NCBI GenBank assembly: GCA_036939975.1
Contig: JALLPB010001396.1
Location: 1 to 10,776, forward strand
Direction: 5' to 3'
From: Cyclostephanos tholiformis
Lineage: Eukaryota > Bacillariophyta > Thalassiosirophyceae > Thalassiosirales > Thalassiosiraceae
DNA length: 10,776 nucleotides
The position numbers and the translations under genes were made by a program. Below the pieces are notes generated by a model, which worked only from the letters and a program-made list of their open reading frames with translations, had not been told where the DNA came from and searched no databases. Position 1 is the first letter of the stretch. The number at the start of each line of letters is the position of its first letter. Below are positions 1-8,518 of the stretch, one piece after another.

Positions 1-1
1 C

Positions 2-426
2 ATAACTAGAGGAAACATAGAGGATCACATCTCCAAGCTAGAGACAGTGTTAATCTGACTGCGCAATGCTGGACTGAAAGTCAATGCGGCTAAGTCATAT
101 TTTTCTGCACCCATGAAATAGAATACCTCGGGTATATCTTAACCAGAGAAAGGATCAAACTCCAACACAAAAAGGTGCAGGCAATACTCACACTCAATCC
201 ACCTAACATTGGTAAGGAGCTAAGAAGCTTTCTCGGAATGGTGCAATACTACTGGGACATGTGGGCAAAGTGGAGTGAAATGCTTGCCCCTCTCTCAGAC
301 TTAGTGGGAGAGTGTGGAGAAACAAAAACCACCAAGAAAAATAAAACCAAGAAAAATCCTTGGCGGTGGGATCCGATTCATCAAAAGGCATTTGACAATG
401 TAAAGGCTGCTATCACCAAAGAAGTA
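2..426 (+). other. Reverse transcriptase C-terminal part and RT-RNase H connection
   Basis: Frame 2 reads ITRGNIEDHISKLETVL, then a stop at 56-58, then LRNAGLKVNAAKSYF. This is the segment just downstream of the RT catalytic box. A one-base frame change near 110-117 leads into frame 1, which reads EIEYLGYILTRE, the Ty3-type LGY motif. It continues through SFLGMVQYY, the start of the connection region. A lysine-rich stretch (about residues 51-61 counted from base 175) precedes NPWRWD, which begins the approach to RNase H. The catalytic aspartates would lie a few codons before base 1. Confidence 0.88.
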
Positions 427-798
427 GTCTTGGCCTATCCTGACTTCTCCAAACCATTTGAGATTTACACAGATGCATCCACATTACAATTGGGAGCTGT
501 AATAACACAAGGTAATCGGCCAATTGCATTCTTTAGCAGAAAGCTTTCAATGACGCAGACCAAATACAGTGTGACAGAAATTGAACTCTTGGCCATAGTA
601 GAAACTCTAAAAGAGTTCAAAGGCATGCTGTGGGGGCAAATAATCAAAGTCTACACGGACCACAAAAATCTCACAGGAGATGCCTTAGGCTTGACTTCTG
701 ACAGAGTGCACCGATGGAGGTTGCTGCTAGAAGAATATGCTCCCGAAATTGTCTATATTAAGGGAATACATAATACAGTCGCTGATGCCATATCACAT
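427..798 (+). other. RNase H domain of Ty3/gypsy pol
   Basis: This is the best preserved domain. It would degrade the RNA strand of the RNA-DNA hybrid during reverse transcription. Counting from base 175, the expected acidic residues are all present: D100 in FEIYTDAS, E137 in TEIELLA, D162 in VYTDHKNLT and D204 in TVADAIS. The motifs QLGAVITQ and RPIAFFSRKLS lie between the first two, as in Ty3 RNase H. The domain is open in frame 1 with no stop, in contrast to its surroundings. Intact acidic residues here do not imply activity, because the flanking domains are broken. Confidence 0.93.
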
Positions 799-1109
799 TT
801 GGAATATAATCCCACGCTCAACTCGACAGGAGAATACTCGCATATCACTATGCGAATACCTACCGCCGAGCCCAGCAAAAATCCCAATAGATGGAAGGCA
901 TGTTCGAAACACTGGCATAGCTATAATCAATGCCACGTCACAACAGACACAACATTGTTCAGATTGGACCAAGTGTTTGCAAATCGCAGTGAGGAAGAAG
1001 AAATATACCCTCTAACAACCAAAGAAATTGCCGAAGCCCAAAAAGCCGATGCAACATATAAACACCTCTTTAAGCGCAATGCAGTTTTTGATCAAGGACT
1101 GGAGATCAA

Positions 1110-1887
1110 ATCATTGAGAACACCCTGTGTGTCTGCAAAAAAGGTTGGCTAGTTATACCTAAGCCACTCCAGCGACGAGCAGTTCTATAGTATCACCATT
1201 ATCTGCAACACCCTGGACACACTTATTTGGAAGAAACGATAAAAGCTGTGATGTACTGGAAAGGTATGTGTACCTCCATCCGGTCATTAACGAAGTCCTG
1301 CAAGACTTGCCTGATTAATAAGAGACGAAGCCAAAAGTATGGACACCTCCCTGCTAAACTCATCATAAGCACCCCCTGGGAATGCTTATGTGTTGACCTT
1401 AGAGGCCATACACTATTAAAGGCAAAGATGGCTCACAGATAGACTTTATGGCTCTAACCATAATAGATCCTGCTTCTAGCTGGTTCAAAATTGTGGAACT
1501 GCCCTTATTCAAAAGACTATGGACTATAAACGTCAATGGCAAGGAGCTGCTAACTTTGGAAGACATCTTTGACAAGTGTTCCAACAGAATAGCAAAAATT
1601 AGTAAACCCTGGTTGAGTAGATATCCAAGATGTCAAATTTAATTTATGACAATGGATCTGAGTTCAATAAGATGCACAAAAACAAACAATGCATAGATTA
1701 CCACCACAAGATCGGTGATTGAGTACTCATTGTCAAAGATGGTATACTCAGCAAATCTGAGTCTAAATTTGGTAAATAACCATGGACTATAATGACGGTT
1801 CATACAAATGGAACTATAAGGGTTCAACACGGAACAAAATTAGAACATATAAATATCCGGAGAGTAACTCCCTACACAGAGGAATAG
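1110..1887 (+). other. Integrase remnant with internal deletion
   Basis: The zinc-binding part reads YHHYLQHPGH (1191-1220) and later CKTC (1299-1310), the H2C2 pattern. TAG at 1188 interrupts it. The first catalytic aspartate lies in CVDL (codon 1395-1397). A one-base loss near 1404-1406 moves homology to frame 2 (KGKDGSQIDFMALTIIDP). A further shift near 1635-1642 leads to IYDNGSEF, whose Asp (1648-1650) is the second catalytic residue. Only about 19 codons later HKIGD begins the C-terminal domain. The rest of the core, including the catalytic Glu, is therefore missing. The tail continues past TGA 1720 and TAA 1777 as MTVHTNGTIRVQHG and INIRRVTPYTEE. Confidence 0.88.
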
Positions 1888-1972
1888 CCTCTGCATATAT
1901 GAAATAGTACCTAAACTAACCATTGCAAACAAGTACAACATATTCTCCTGCTCTCACCAGACTTACGCTTGT

Positions 1973-2640
1973 TGATAATAGTAATTATCCTTACATCCAT
2001 TGACACACCAAATTCATGGCAAATTTTTTTTCCTCATATAGGTTTTTTTCCACTAGAATTTATGTCTGATAGCTTCATTCATGGGGGCAAGTGTCATAGG
2101 CCATGGCATATTGACGGGATGGTTATCTTGCTAAATGTTGCGATTTGCTAATTAGCCAATCGCTGATGTAAGTGGGAGACAGGCAGTCCCACGGTGTTAA
2201 GATGGCTGCTAGCCACATGATCCAAACGCAATTGAATTCTGATGCATGTCACGTAAGGCCAAAGATTCCTATGTGGGAACATTTAGCAAGATAACCCTAG
2301 AAAAGATCACGATTATATCTTTTAAGAACTAGTACCGGTGTACATCCTCAAGATCCAGGAATCATATCAAAATCAATTCTTACCCAATTGCGTATGTAGA
2401 CTCTCATACAAAATTTGGATCTTTGGGTCCTGGGCGATCTTTGTTGCTCCAGGACTCCTGACCAAGTTCTAAGGACATAATAAGGCACGCAGAATCCTAT
2501 GGGACCACATGCATCTTGTCTTTGGTTGGACCTCAGTTTAGATTAGTTTTAATAGCTCATAATTTTCTTTTTCCTTCATCCACAACATTCATATTTCATT
2601 AGTTCTACTGCGGAAGCTAATCATTTTTTTTAGTCTAACA
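1973..2640 (+). repeat. LTR-like direct repeat, copy 1 (probable 3' LTR)
   Basis: This block of about 668 bp starts 85 bases after the pol stop and is repeated downstream. Shared landmarks include ATTATCCTTACATCCATTGA near the start, CACTAGAATT, GTCATAGGCCATGGCATATT, GGCTGCTAGCCAC, AATTTGGATCTTT, and GCGGAAGC near the end. It can be bounded as TGATAATA...TCTAACA, matching the TG...CA rule. A TATA-like CATATAG lies about 65 bases in. Position after pol supports a 3' LTR. No clear polypurine tract or target duplication is visible, and the exact ends are approximate. It holds no convincing coding sequence. Confidence 0.68.
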
Positions 2641-2854
2641 ATAAGGAAACGCTTCGGATACTTTGAATTCAAAACCCTGCTTCGCATCACACAAGCAGTG
2701 TGTTTTTAAGGCATCAATTTTGATGTAGCTAAAAAAATACTTGTGAATTATTTTCTACGAGTTCCACTCAAGTCTTCATATAAGAGGCTAGTAATCGGGA
2801 CCGAGCTCTGTTTGTCTGCAAAAATGACCAATTCCTCCAAGAAACCCGAGGGGT
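2641..2854. other. 214-bp spacer between the two LTR-like repeats
   Basis: This is unique sequence within the window, with no recognisable ORF. It may be the residue of the internal region of a second, largely deleted element. It ends in a weakly purine-rich stretch (AAGAAACCCGAGGGG) directly before the second repeat, where a polypurine tract would be expected. No convincing tRNA primer-binding site is seen after copy 1. It could equally be host DNA between two solo LTRs. Confidence 0.35.
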
Positions 2855-3531
2855 TGAAAGAATATCAATTATCCTTACATCCATTGACACACCAGATTCA
2901 TGGCAAAATTTTTTCCCTTATATAGGTTTTTTTTCACTAGAATTCACATCTGATAGCTTCATTTGTGGGGGCGAGTGTCATAGGCCATGGCATATTGGCA
3001 GGAAACTATCTTGCTAAATGTCGCAATTTGCTGAATAGCCAATTGCTGATGTATGTAGGTGACAGACAGTCCTCCAGGATCTCAAAGGCTGCTAGCCACA
3101 GAATCCAAAGGTGATAAATGATGACACATATCACTTACTAATACCACAAATTCCTATATGGAATGATTTGGCACGATAGCCTTAGGAAAGATCATGATAC
3201 TTTTAGGAATCAGTGCAAACATATGAGTTTGTATGATAGGGAACTGTTTATAAAATCAATTCCTCTCCAAATCATGTGTGTAGACACTCATATGAAATTT
3301 GGATCTTTTAGTTGGGTTTGAGACTTGACCACTTGTGGTCACATCAATACCCCGATCAAGTATTATTACATATGAGAGCACTAGAATCCTACGAGAGCTC
3401 TTGCTCCTCATCTATGGTTGGATCTCATTTTAGATCAGTAAAAATAGCCCATAATTTTCATTTCGATATTTCTTTATATCTCTGCTTCCACTTGTTACAG
3501 CGGAAGCCCTACTATATTTTTGACAATCCCA
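2855..3531 (+). repeat. LTR-like direct repeat, copy 2
   Basis: This is the second copy, about 677 bp, in the same orientation as copy 1. By eye the first 200 bases match copy 1 at roughly 85% and the rest less well, with small indels. It can be bounded as TGAAAGAA...AATCCCA. A better TATA-like box, TTATATAG, sits at 2918-2925. No pol remnant lies next to it on the right, so it is a solo LTR or the far end of a deleted element. The divergence between copies suggests separate or old insertions. Confidence 0.66.
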
Positions 3532-4255
3532 AGCTATGAAAGTGCTCAGGACACACTCAACTCCACAGAGCATGTGGTGTTAAAATAACTTATTCCCAAC
3601 CTGACCGCACAGCTAATGCAAACATTATTTTTGTAGCAGTTCTTGGGAAGCAATTTGATAAAATTAGAAATGAACATCCTTATTTATTAGATATTTATAG
3701 ACATTGTACATTGGACTAGTAGGGTAGACAAAAATATGAAAATATGAAAGATGACAAGCACATCCAAGTTTTGTACATAGGAAGATGTAGCCTATGGGAT
3801 TTTCTCTTGGGGACAAAGGATGACAATGATGATGCAAAATAGGAAAGGTGTCAGAAATAATTTTTGATGCTAAAGTATGTACTAAAAAGCCATAAGCATA
3901 TTGGCTGTCCCATTTAGCAGAAAAATTGTCGCATTTAGTGCAATTCTGTAAGGGATATTATCATCCATCACCCCTGATGATTGAGACCAAAGAAACAGGG
4001 AACAACTGTTCTTCTGAATGCCCAAACTTTGCCCGGGCATCAAATAGCTTCAGATTCCATGGTTTGTGCCACAGTCTCAAACTGGAATTAACTGGGAATT
4101 GCCTCCCCACCGCATTGTTCCCAATGATCATGATTGTGTCATTTCAGACTTTGATGTCTCTATGTTGTCAAGCTGAGTGAATTGCTTGTCATGAAAACTT
4201 ACAGCAGGATTGCCATTGCTTCCATCTAGTGAGGTCAAGTTTTATGTACCATTGT
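3532..4255. other. No recognisable gene
   Basis: The stretch is moderately AT-rich up to about 3900 and more balanced after that. Short open frames exist on both strands around 3926-4180, but none shows a domain, and the overlapping frames look equally unconvincing. No terminal repeats or tandem arrays were seen. Confidence 0.5.
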
Positions 4256-4299
4256 GACTGTTAGAGACAATTCCCAATCGCATCGGGGAATCAAATGAA

Positions 4300-4548
4300 A
4301 TGATGGAAGGGGAGGAAGGTGGGGTAGGAGGAGGTGGTTTAAATGATCGTGATGATTGGGCAATGATGATGCAGCAGAGTTGGATAATATTCAATCTCAT
4401 TGCCAAGCAGCAAAAGCAAAAGAATGAGATGATGAGGCACATCGAGTTGACAAGGATAGAAAGGGATGTTGCATACCTTTGCCATGAGGTGTTGGTCAGG
4501 GTTGGGGGGAACATGAGGAGGAGTAGGGCAAGGAGGGATGTAGAATAA
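4300..4548 (+). CDS. Possible small protein or exon fragment, unknown
   Basis: The 82-residue frame starts at a real ATG (ATGATGGAAGGGGAG), with a stop about 15 codons upstream. It opens with an acidic, glycine-rich segment (GEEGGVGGGG). A hydrophilic, helix-prone part follows, rich in Gln, Lys, Glu and Arg (LIAKQQKQKNEMMRH, then LTRIERD), and it ends with a basic cluster (RRSRARRD) before TAG. The composition is more protein-like than in neighbouring frames, and the basic end could suit nucleic-acid binding. No family was recognised. A longer 133-codon frame runs antisense across the same bases and looks like its shadow. It may be chance, or a piece of another dead element. Confidence 0.28.
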   Translation: MMEGEEGGVGGGGLNDRDDWAMMMQQSWIIFNLIAKQQKQKNEMMRHIELTRIERDVAYLCHEVLVRVGGNMRRSRARRDVE

Positions 4549-4952
4549 TGAGGTAATATTGTGAAATTATCTAGTGTAATTAGATCACCATCGAAACTCA
4601 TCATTGGCCCCCATCCTATTTCAGCTCTTGTCAGGGAAGACATCCGGATGAGAGTATTCCCATGTATTATTACCCCTGGATGAGAATTCCCGCATATTAC
4701 TCACCTGATAGTACGTCATGCAATTGGCAAATTGCTGTTCCCCTCACACAACAGGCACCCCCACCATGCACTTTGAATTGCTTCCCCTTAATGTACATGA
4801 TCAAAAATTGTTCATCAGGGGGCCAATCGGATTGTTCGTGGAAAGGACACAGTGGATATGCTGGCCTGCTGAGCATGACGATGGACCTCCCATCCTCCCA
4901 TGCTGTAGTTACAGAAGAATGGTAAAATATGAAGGAGGAGGTGATCAGGGGA
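4549..4952. other. No recognisable gene
   Basis: Several overlapping frames of 87 to 99 codons are open on both strands between 4662 and 5014. No motif favours any of them, and they mostly reflect a local lack of stops. No inverted or tandem repeat was noticed in this stretch itself. Confidence 0.45.
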
Positions 4953-5107
4953 GTGGAGAGAGCATCAGATTGTATGCTGTGAGTAATATTATGCAAATAG
5001 TTAGAATAGAGTAATTAGACTCTTTAGGTGTGGAGAGAGCATTGGAGTGTAATAGCATGAGTAAAATTACACAAAAAAATGATAGAATAGAGTAATTATA
5101 CTCTAAG
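4953..5107 (+). repeat. Two-copy tandem repeat, unit about 75-78 bp
   Basis: Copy A (4953-5027) and copy B (5030-5107) both begin GTGGAGAGAGCAT. They share GAGTAA followed by an ATTA-rich core, then AGAATAGAGTAATTA and ACTCT at the end. Differences are scattered substitutions and a few indels. Copy B ends in a perfect 7-bp inverted repeat, TAGAGTA-ATTA-TACTCTA (5088-5105), which is degraded in copy A. Confidence 0.8.
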
Positions 5108-5479
5108 TACATCTACACACAAAAATTCAAGTACTGTACTAATACACCTGGTTTATTAAATCAGCCATAACTAAAGGATAGAGTACTATTACTCAGAATA
5201 AGTATTACTATGCATAAAAGAAAAACATTGTCCACTTCAGGGTAAGGACTGGCCCAGACCCTCATGCCAGTAGTGGGGGCAAACAAGAATGCAAGGCAAC
5301 GATGATGGAGGGTCGGGCTTCCTCTCTGATGGTGAGGCATTTGCATGATCCCCATCAACGGCATTAGGATGACATGGAAGGGGAAGACATTTTTGGGGGA
5401 AGAGTGCGCAATGGAGAGGAGAGAGTCTAGCAGGAGGCTGTGGCCAGAGTGGTCAAGGAGATCATGATAAGCAACTCTT
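5108..5479. other. No recognisable gene
   Basis: AT-rich sequence up to about 5230 gives way to purine-rich sequence (GGGGAAGACATTTTTGGGGG, 5381-5400, and AGAGGAGAGAGTC). A 67-codon minus-strand frame at 5161-5364 shows no domain. Confidence 0.45.
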
Positions 5480-6640
5480 TCTCACCTTCTCCCCATCCCC
5501 TTCTCTAAACCACCTATCCTCCCCAATTCTCCTAGTTAGTTGATTGTCATTTTTTCAACAGGGGGACTGTCATTATCATCATCATCCTGTTCCTCCCCTC
5601 TGCTTTTTCGATAATAGCATTGCACTACTCCTCCCCGCTAATTCTTTCCCTTTCCCTCTTCACTCCCTTTGCACTCACCTCTTCATTGCCCACCCCATCA
5701 ACCCGGCATACCATTGTTGGCTGATTTTTATGTGTCAATGCTCTGCCTCCTCCCTCTTCTCATCACATCACATCAGGTCATCCTGTGTGATGTCCATTCT
5801 TATAGTGACCCATCACACCACAATGCCTCTCCCCTTATACCTTCCACCTTATGTTGATTGTCGGATTTATCCTTCTCCAACATCAGCATGCCAGTGAAAG
5901 CATCATTACCTTGACAATGCACCCAAAAAAACTTTTCCGAATGCATTGACAACCGAAGATGCATTTCTAACCTTCATCAGCTACCCTCATCACCTCCTCC
6001 ACCACCACCCCCTCCACACCCTTCATACCCTCCCCCTCCCCCTCCTTGAACATTCATGTTGTCCCTGACCAACGATGACTTCTTCTCCCCCACCGACTTT
6101 GCCAATGTGGGGATGAAGGGTGGTGAGTTTTCGCCCCCCTAACATTGCACCACCAACCCCCAAACACACCACAGCTAGGGAGCATTGTCCATCACACGCC
6201 AGCCCCTTCCACACCCCCCCTAACAACATGCAGTCATTTTCCAAACTCCAAATGCCACAGCTCATGTGTAGATCTTCTGATGCACAGCCACCCACCCCCA
6301 AAACATGCTGTGGCTCAAAAGCACATTGTCCAATGCACTGCAGTCATCCACCCCAAACAACACCTCCCATTGCACCGCACGGCTGCATCCCCAAATGCAA
6401 TGGGTCCATCCCCAGGCAATGTATATCCCCAACGCTGTGGCCTCTGAGCGCGCTATCCATTGTGCCCCCACTGTCCCTATCACCTCCAACAACAGCAATG
6501 CTTTTTCACCTCCCACACCCCAAACGCCATAGCCCGCAACCCCCCCAAACTCAACAACACCACCCTACCCACCGATGCATATCTTCCAAACAGCGCAGCT
6601 CATAAACCAATGCGAGTGTGGTCATATGTGGCGATGATGA
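5480..6640 (+). other. Pyrimidine-rich, strand-asymmetric tract
   Basis: For about 1.1 kb the plus strand is dominated by C and T, with C-runs and CCTCC, CACC and CCCC words, most strongly at 5970-6060 and 6120-6560. Several overlapping frames stay open because purine-rich stop codons are rare. They translate to Pro/Ser/Thr/His-rich, low-complexity sequence with no domain, for example at 6120-6605 (161 codons). It may be a decayed Pro-rich coding region, such as a gag or untranslated exon, or simple-sequence expansion. The sequence does not decide between these. Confidence 0.6.
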
Positions 6641-7015
6641 CTGCCGGTGGTCGCAATATATTTCTTGGTTTTATGTTGTGTTTTTTTTCCTTTGCAGCAT
6701 GCTCCAAAAAAGGTTAGCACAATTACAATAATTTCAAAAATTAAAATTCAAAAAAGGCAAAAAAATAAGATGAGAAGCAAGAAAGGTGAAAAGGGGGGGA
6801 GGGCAATTTTTTTGGCAATCAGTGATAAATTGCCAACAAGAGCTATAACAAACAATGGCCTGGAATGCCTTGGCACATAATAGAAATTACTGAAAAGACC
6901 TTAGTACGAGCTAACTTTTAAAAAATTGAAAGATTCCTCTTTCTTATTACAAGAAATGACTTTAACATCAACCTCCTCATAGGAATCTTTATTTGAAAGC
7001 TGTAGACATTATGGT
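6641..7015. other. A/T-rich stretch without a gene
   Basis: Composition changes sharply from C-rich to AT-rich near 6650. It contains a T-run with CCTTTGCAG at 6681-6697, which resembles a 3' splice site, and a block of A-rich words with G7 and T7 runs around 6720-6820. No supportable ORF was found. Confidence 0.45.
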
Positions 7016-7140
7016 TAATGAAAAAATAAAAATGAATGAAAAAATAAATAATGAATGGGGCCTCTGAAGTGAGTACGTAGGAATTATTATTTTTTTAGTG
7101 AAAAAAAAAATGAATGAAAATATAAAAAAATGAATGAAAA
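7016..7140 (+). repeat. A-rich low-complexity block with repeated ATGAATG words
   Basis: ATGAATG occurs four times, at 7032, 7051, 7110 and 7130, separated by A-runs and AAATAAATA-like sequence. Three copies are followed directly by AAAA. Spacing is irregular (19, 59 and 20 bases), so this is a cryptic simple repeat rather than a clean tandem array. Confidence 0.65.
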
Positions 7141-7189
7141 CCATTTGGTACTTCTGCCCAATTGAATATCCACTTAGAAGCATATCTCT

Positions 7190-7552
7190 TTATCGACATA
7201 CCGCTACTCCAGCGGCACTACCATCAACCTCTTTGGGCCGATCAATTTTTTGAGGCCAAGGCTCAGTCCCAGACCCCCAGACCCATATAATTGGAAAGCT
7301 GAGACTGTCAGCTTTCCATATATCTAATAATATCGGGTGGTCACTATGAGAAGTTTCTTTGTTAAAATGGTGACAAAGTATATCGTTGTATGTAAATTTA
7401 ATTGGGATTTGGCAGTAATGAGCCCTTTTTGAAATAAGAGAATTCATGTTAATTCCCACACAAGGCTGTCGTACTTCTACGTCAAGAATTTCAATCCCAA
7501 TTGCTGTGGAACAAGTCTCAAGTCTCAGAAACCACTTTTTCAGCTCGAACAA
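7190..7552 (-). CDS. Weak minus-strand ORF, unknown
   Basis: About 120 codons are open between stops, but the first codon would be TTG and no ATG occurs in the first third, so there is no good start. The translation has mixed composition without low complexity (parts read FLRLETCSTAIGIEILDVEV and GSGTEPWPQKIDRP). No family was recognised. A perfect hairpin lies inside it (7293-7317), which is unusual for coding DNA. It could be an exon, part of a dispersed repeat, or chance. Confidence 0.22.
   Translation of the reverse strand: MFELKKWFLRLETCSTAIGIEILDVEVRQPCVGINMNSLISKRAHYCQIPIKFTYNDILCHHFNKETSHSDHPILLDIWKADSLSFPIIWVWGSGTEPWPQKIDRPKEVDGSAAGVAVCR
7293..7317. repeat. Perfect 10-bp inverted repeat, 5-base loop
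   Basis: GGAAAGCTGA and TCAGCTTTCC are exact reverse complements separated by GACTG. The arms are of mixed composition, so this is not a low-complexity accident. Function is unknown. Confidence 0.85.
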
Positions 7553-8298
7553 CCTTACTTATGGGTTTTTGCTTATTTTACTGTAAAAAAGAAAATTTGT
7601 TGGTACATCATCTCCTTGTTGATCAGCCTACTGGGTCACTATAGCAACCCTAGCTACCTTACCTTAGGGCAAGGTACAAGGTCCCAAAATAAACCCTATC
7701 AACAAAAGTAAGGAATGCTTAGAGTTGGGCTTGAGGAGAAGATCAAAATGGTACCCCATTTACCAAATCAGCCAAAAACTCGCGAAGTTAGAGTAAATTT
7801 ACTGATTAGTTAGCATTTTTTTGTTTTTTTTTGTCTTTTGCAGCTTCACCATGAGCCGCTGACCCCACGGCAGTAATTATGAGCAACCATATGACACAGG
7901 CGTCTGCCCATCATTCATGCGCAGAGGATGGTGACTTGAAACGTCCTCATCTGTTGATTGTTGATGGAGATATCTGGTTGGATAGGTAGTTGGCATGTGG
8001 TCGGATGTGGGTTTTGCGGAGTTGTGGTGTGTGTGCCTAGGTAAAATAGCTAGGTAAAATCTGGTAAAATGCAATCGAAGAAATCAACCATGGCAATGGC
8101 ATCATCCCTACAGCCGACATGAGGCCACACTCCCAACAATACAGCATACAACAATAAACTAACATAGTATATGACAGGTCGACATTGTCAAAACTAGAAA
8201 AAAAATTTACTATGAATATGACTACTACACAGTTTACACGTAATATCTCCTAGTAATAGTATGGTACACCCATGATGTTAACAATCACTAAGACTACC
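7553..8298. other. No recognisable gene; possible intron-like segment
   Basis: No ORF with motifs was found. A GTAAGG at 7708 and a long T-run ending TTTTGCAG (7808-7843), with CTGAT about 35 bases upstream of the AG, together resemble a 136-bp intron. No flanking coding sequence confirms it. At 8037-8070 the word (C)TAGGTAAAAT appears twice, with a shorter third copy, CTGGTAAAAT. Confidence 0.35.
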
Positions 8299-8518
8299 TA
8301 CCGTATTCACCGGGGCATAAGCACCACTTCCCGCCAAAATGTTTTTGATTTATCTCCTCGAAACTTGCCCCTCTGAAAAATTACAGAACATATTCCAACA
8401 CAGAATTTAATGACAAATCCACTGGGGGTGTAAAATTTTGATTTTTATCTACCTCTACGTACCAAACTGCAAAAGAAATTTGGCGGGAAGTGGTGCTTAT
8501 GCCCAGGTGAATATGGTA
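8299..8518. mobile_element. MITE with 42-bp terminal inverted repeats
   Basis: The left end (8299-8340) begins TACCGTATTCACCGGGGCAT. The right end (8477-8518) is its reverse complement with three mismatches over 42 positions. Both outer ends are TA, fitting a duplicated TA target as made by Tc1/mariner/pogo transposases, with the element proper at 8301-8516. The internal 136 bp is AT-rich and has no ORF, so it is non-autonomous. It lies about 500 bases upstream of a pogo-like transposase remnant, but the terminal repeats are not seen around that gene in this window. The near identity of the arms suggests it is younger than the other elements here. Confidence 0.88.

Larger units (their letters stand above)
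1..1887 (+). pseudogene. pol: Decayed Ty3/gypsy retrotransposon pol, 3' half
   Basis: This is the downstream part of a Ty3/gypsy polyprotein that would have copied element RNA into DNA and inserted it into the host genome. Domain order is reverse transcriptase end, RNase H, spacer, integrase, which is Ty3 rather than Ty1/copia order. Homology passes through frame 2 (2-115), frame 1 (115-about 1110), frame 3 (about 1110-1405), frame 2 (1406-1642) and frame 1 (1640-1887). In-frame stops lie at 56, 1188, 1720 and 1777. The family-like C-terminus ends INIRRVTPYTEE before TAG at 1885. The 5' half, with gag, protease and the YxDD box of RT, lies outside the window. The long open stretch at 175-1152 begins with GTG and is not a true start; it is only the longest surviving frame. 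The copy cannot encode a working polyprotein. The family call is firm; the host group is inferred. Confidence 0.93.

Noticed and set aside
1137..1143. A AAA AAG heptamer in the pol frame, looking like a programmed -1 frameshift site
   Set aside because: The downstream frame already shows family-like residues (ENTLCVCKKGW) about 25 bases upstream of the heptamer, so the frame change lies near 1105-1113 and is an ordinary indel.
175..1152. Intact 325-codon gene
   Set aside because: It starts with GTG inside homologous sequence, and resemblance continues upstream and downstream in other frames. It is a surviving piece of pol, not a gene.
3926..4180. 84-codon plus-strand ORF
   Set aside because: No domain, and other frames on the opposite strand are equally open and equally unconvincing.
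4662..5014. Overlapping 87-99 codon ORFs on both strands
   Set aside because: They share the same bases, have no motifs, and run into the tandem repeat; best explained by chance.
5576..5588. ATC microsatellite
   Set aside because: Only about four units, too short to be meaningful.
6120..6605. 161-codon Pro/Ser/His-rich ORF
   Set aside because: The pyrimidine-rich composition removes stops in several frames at once; there is no domain or clear single reading frame.
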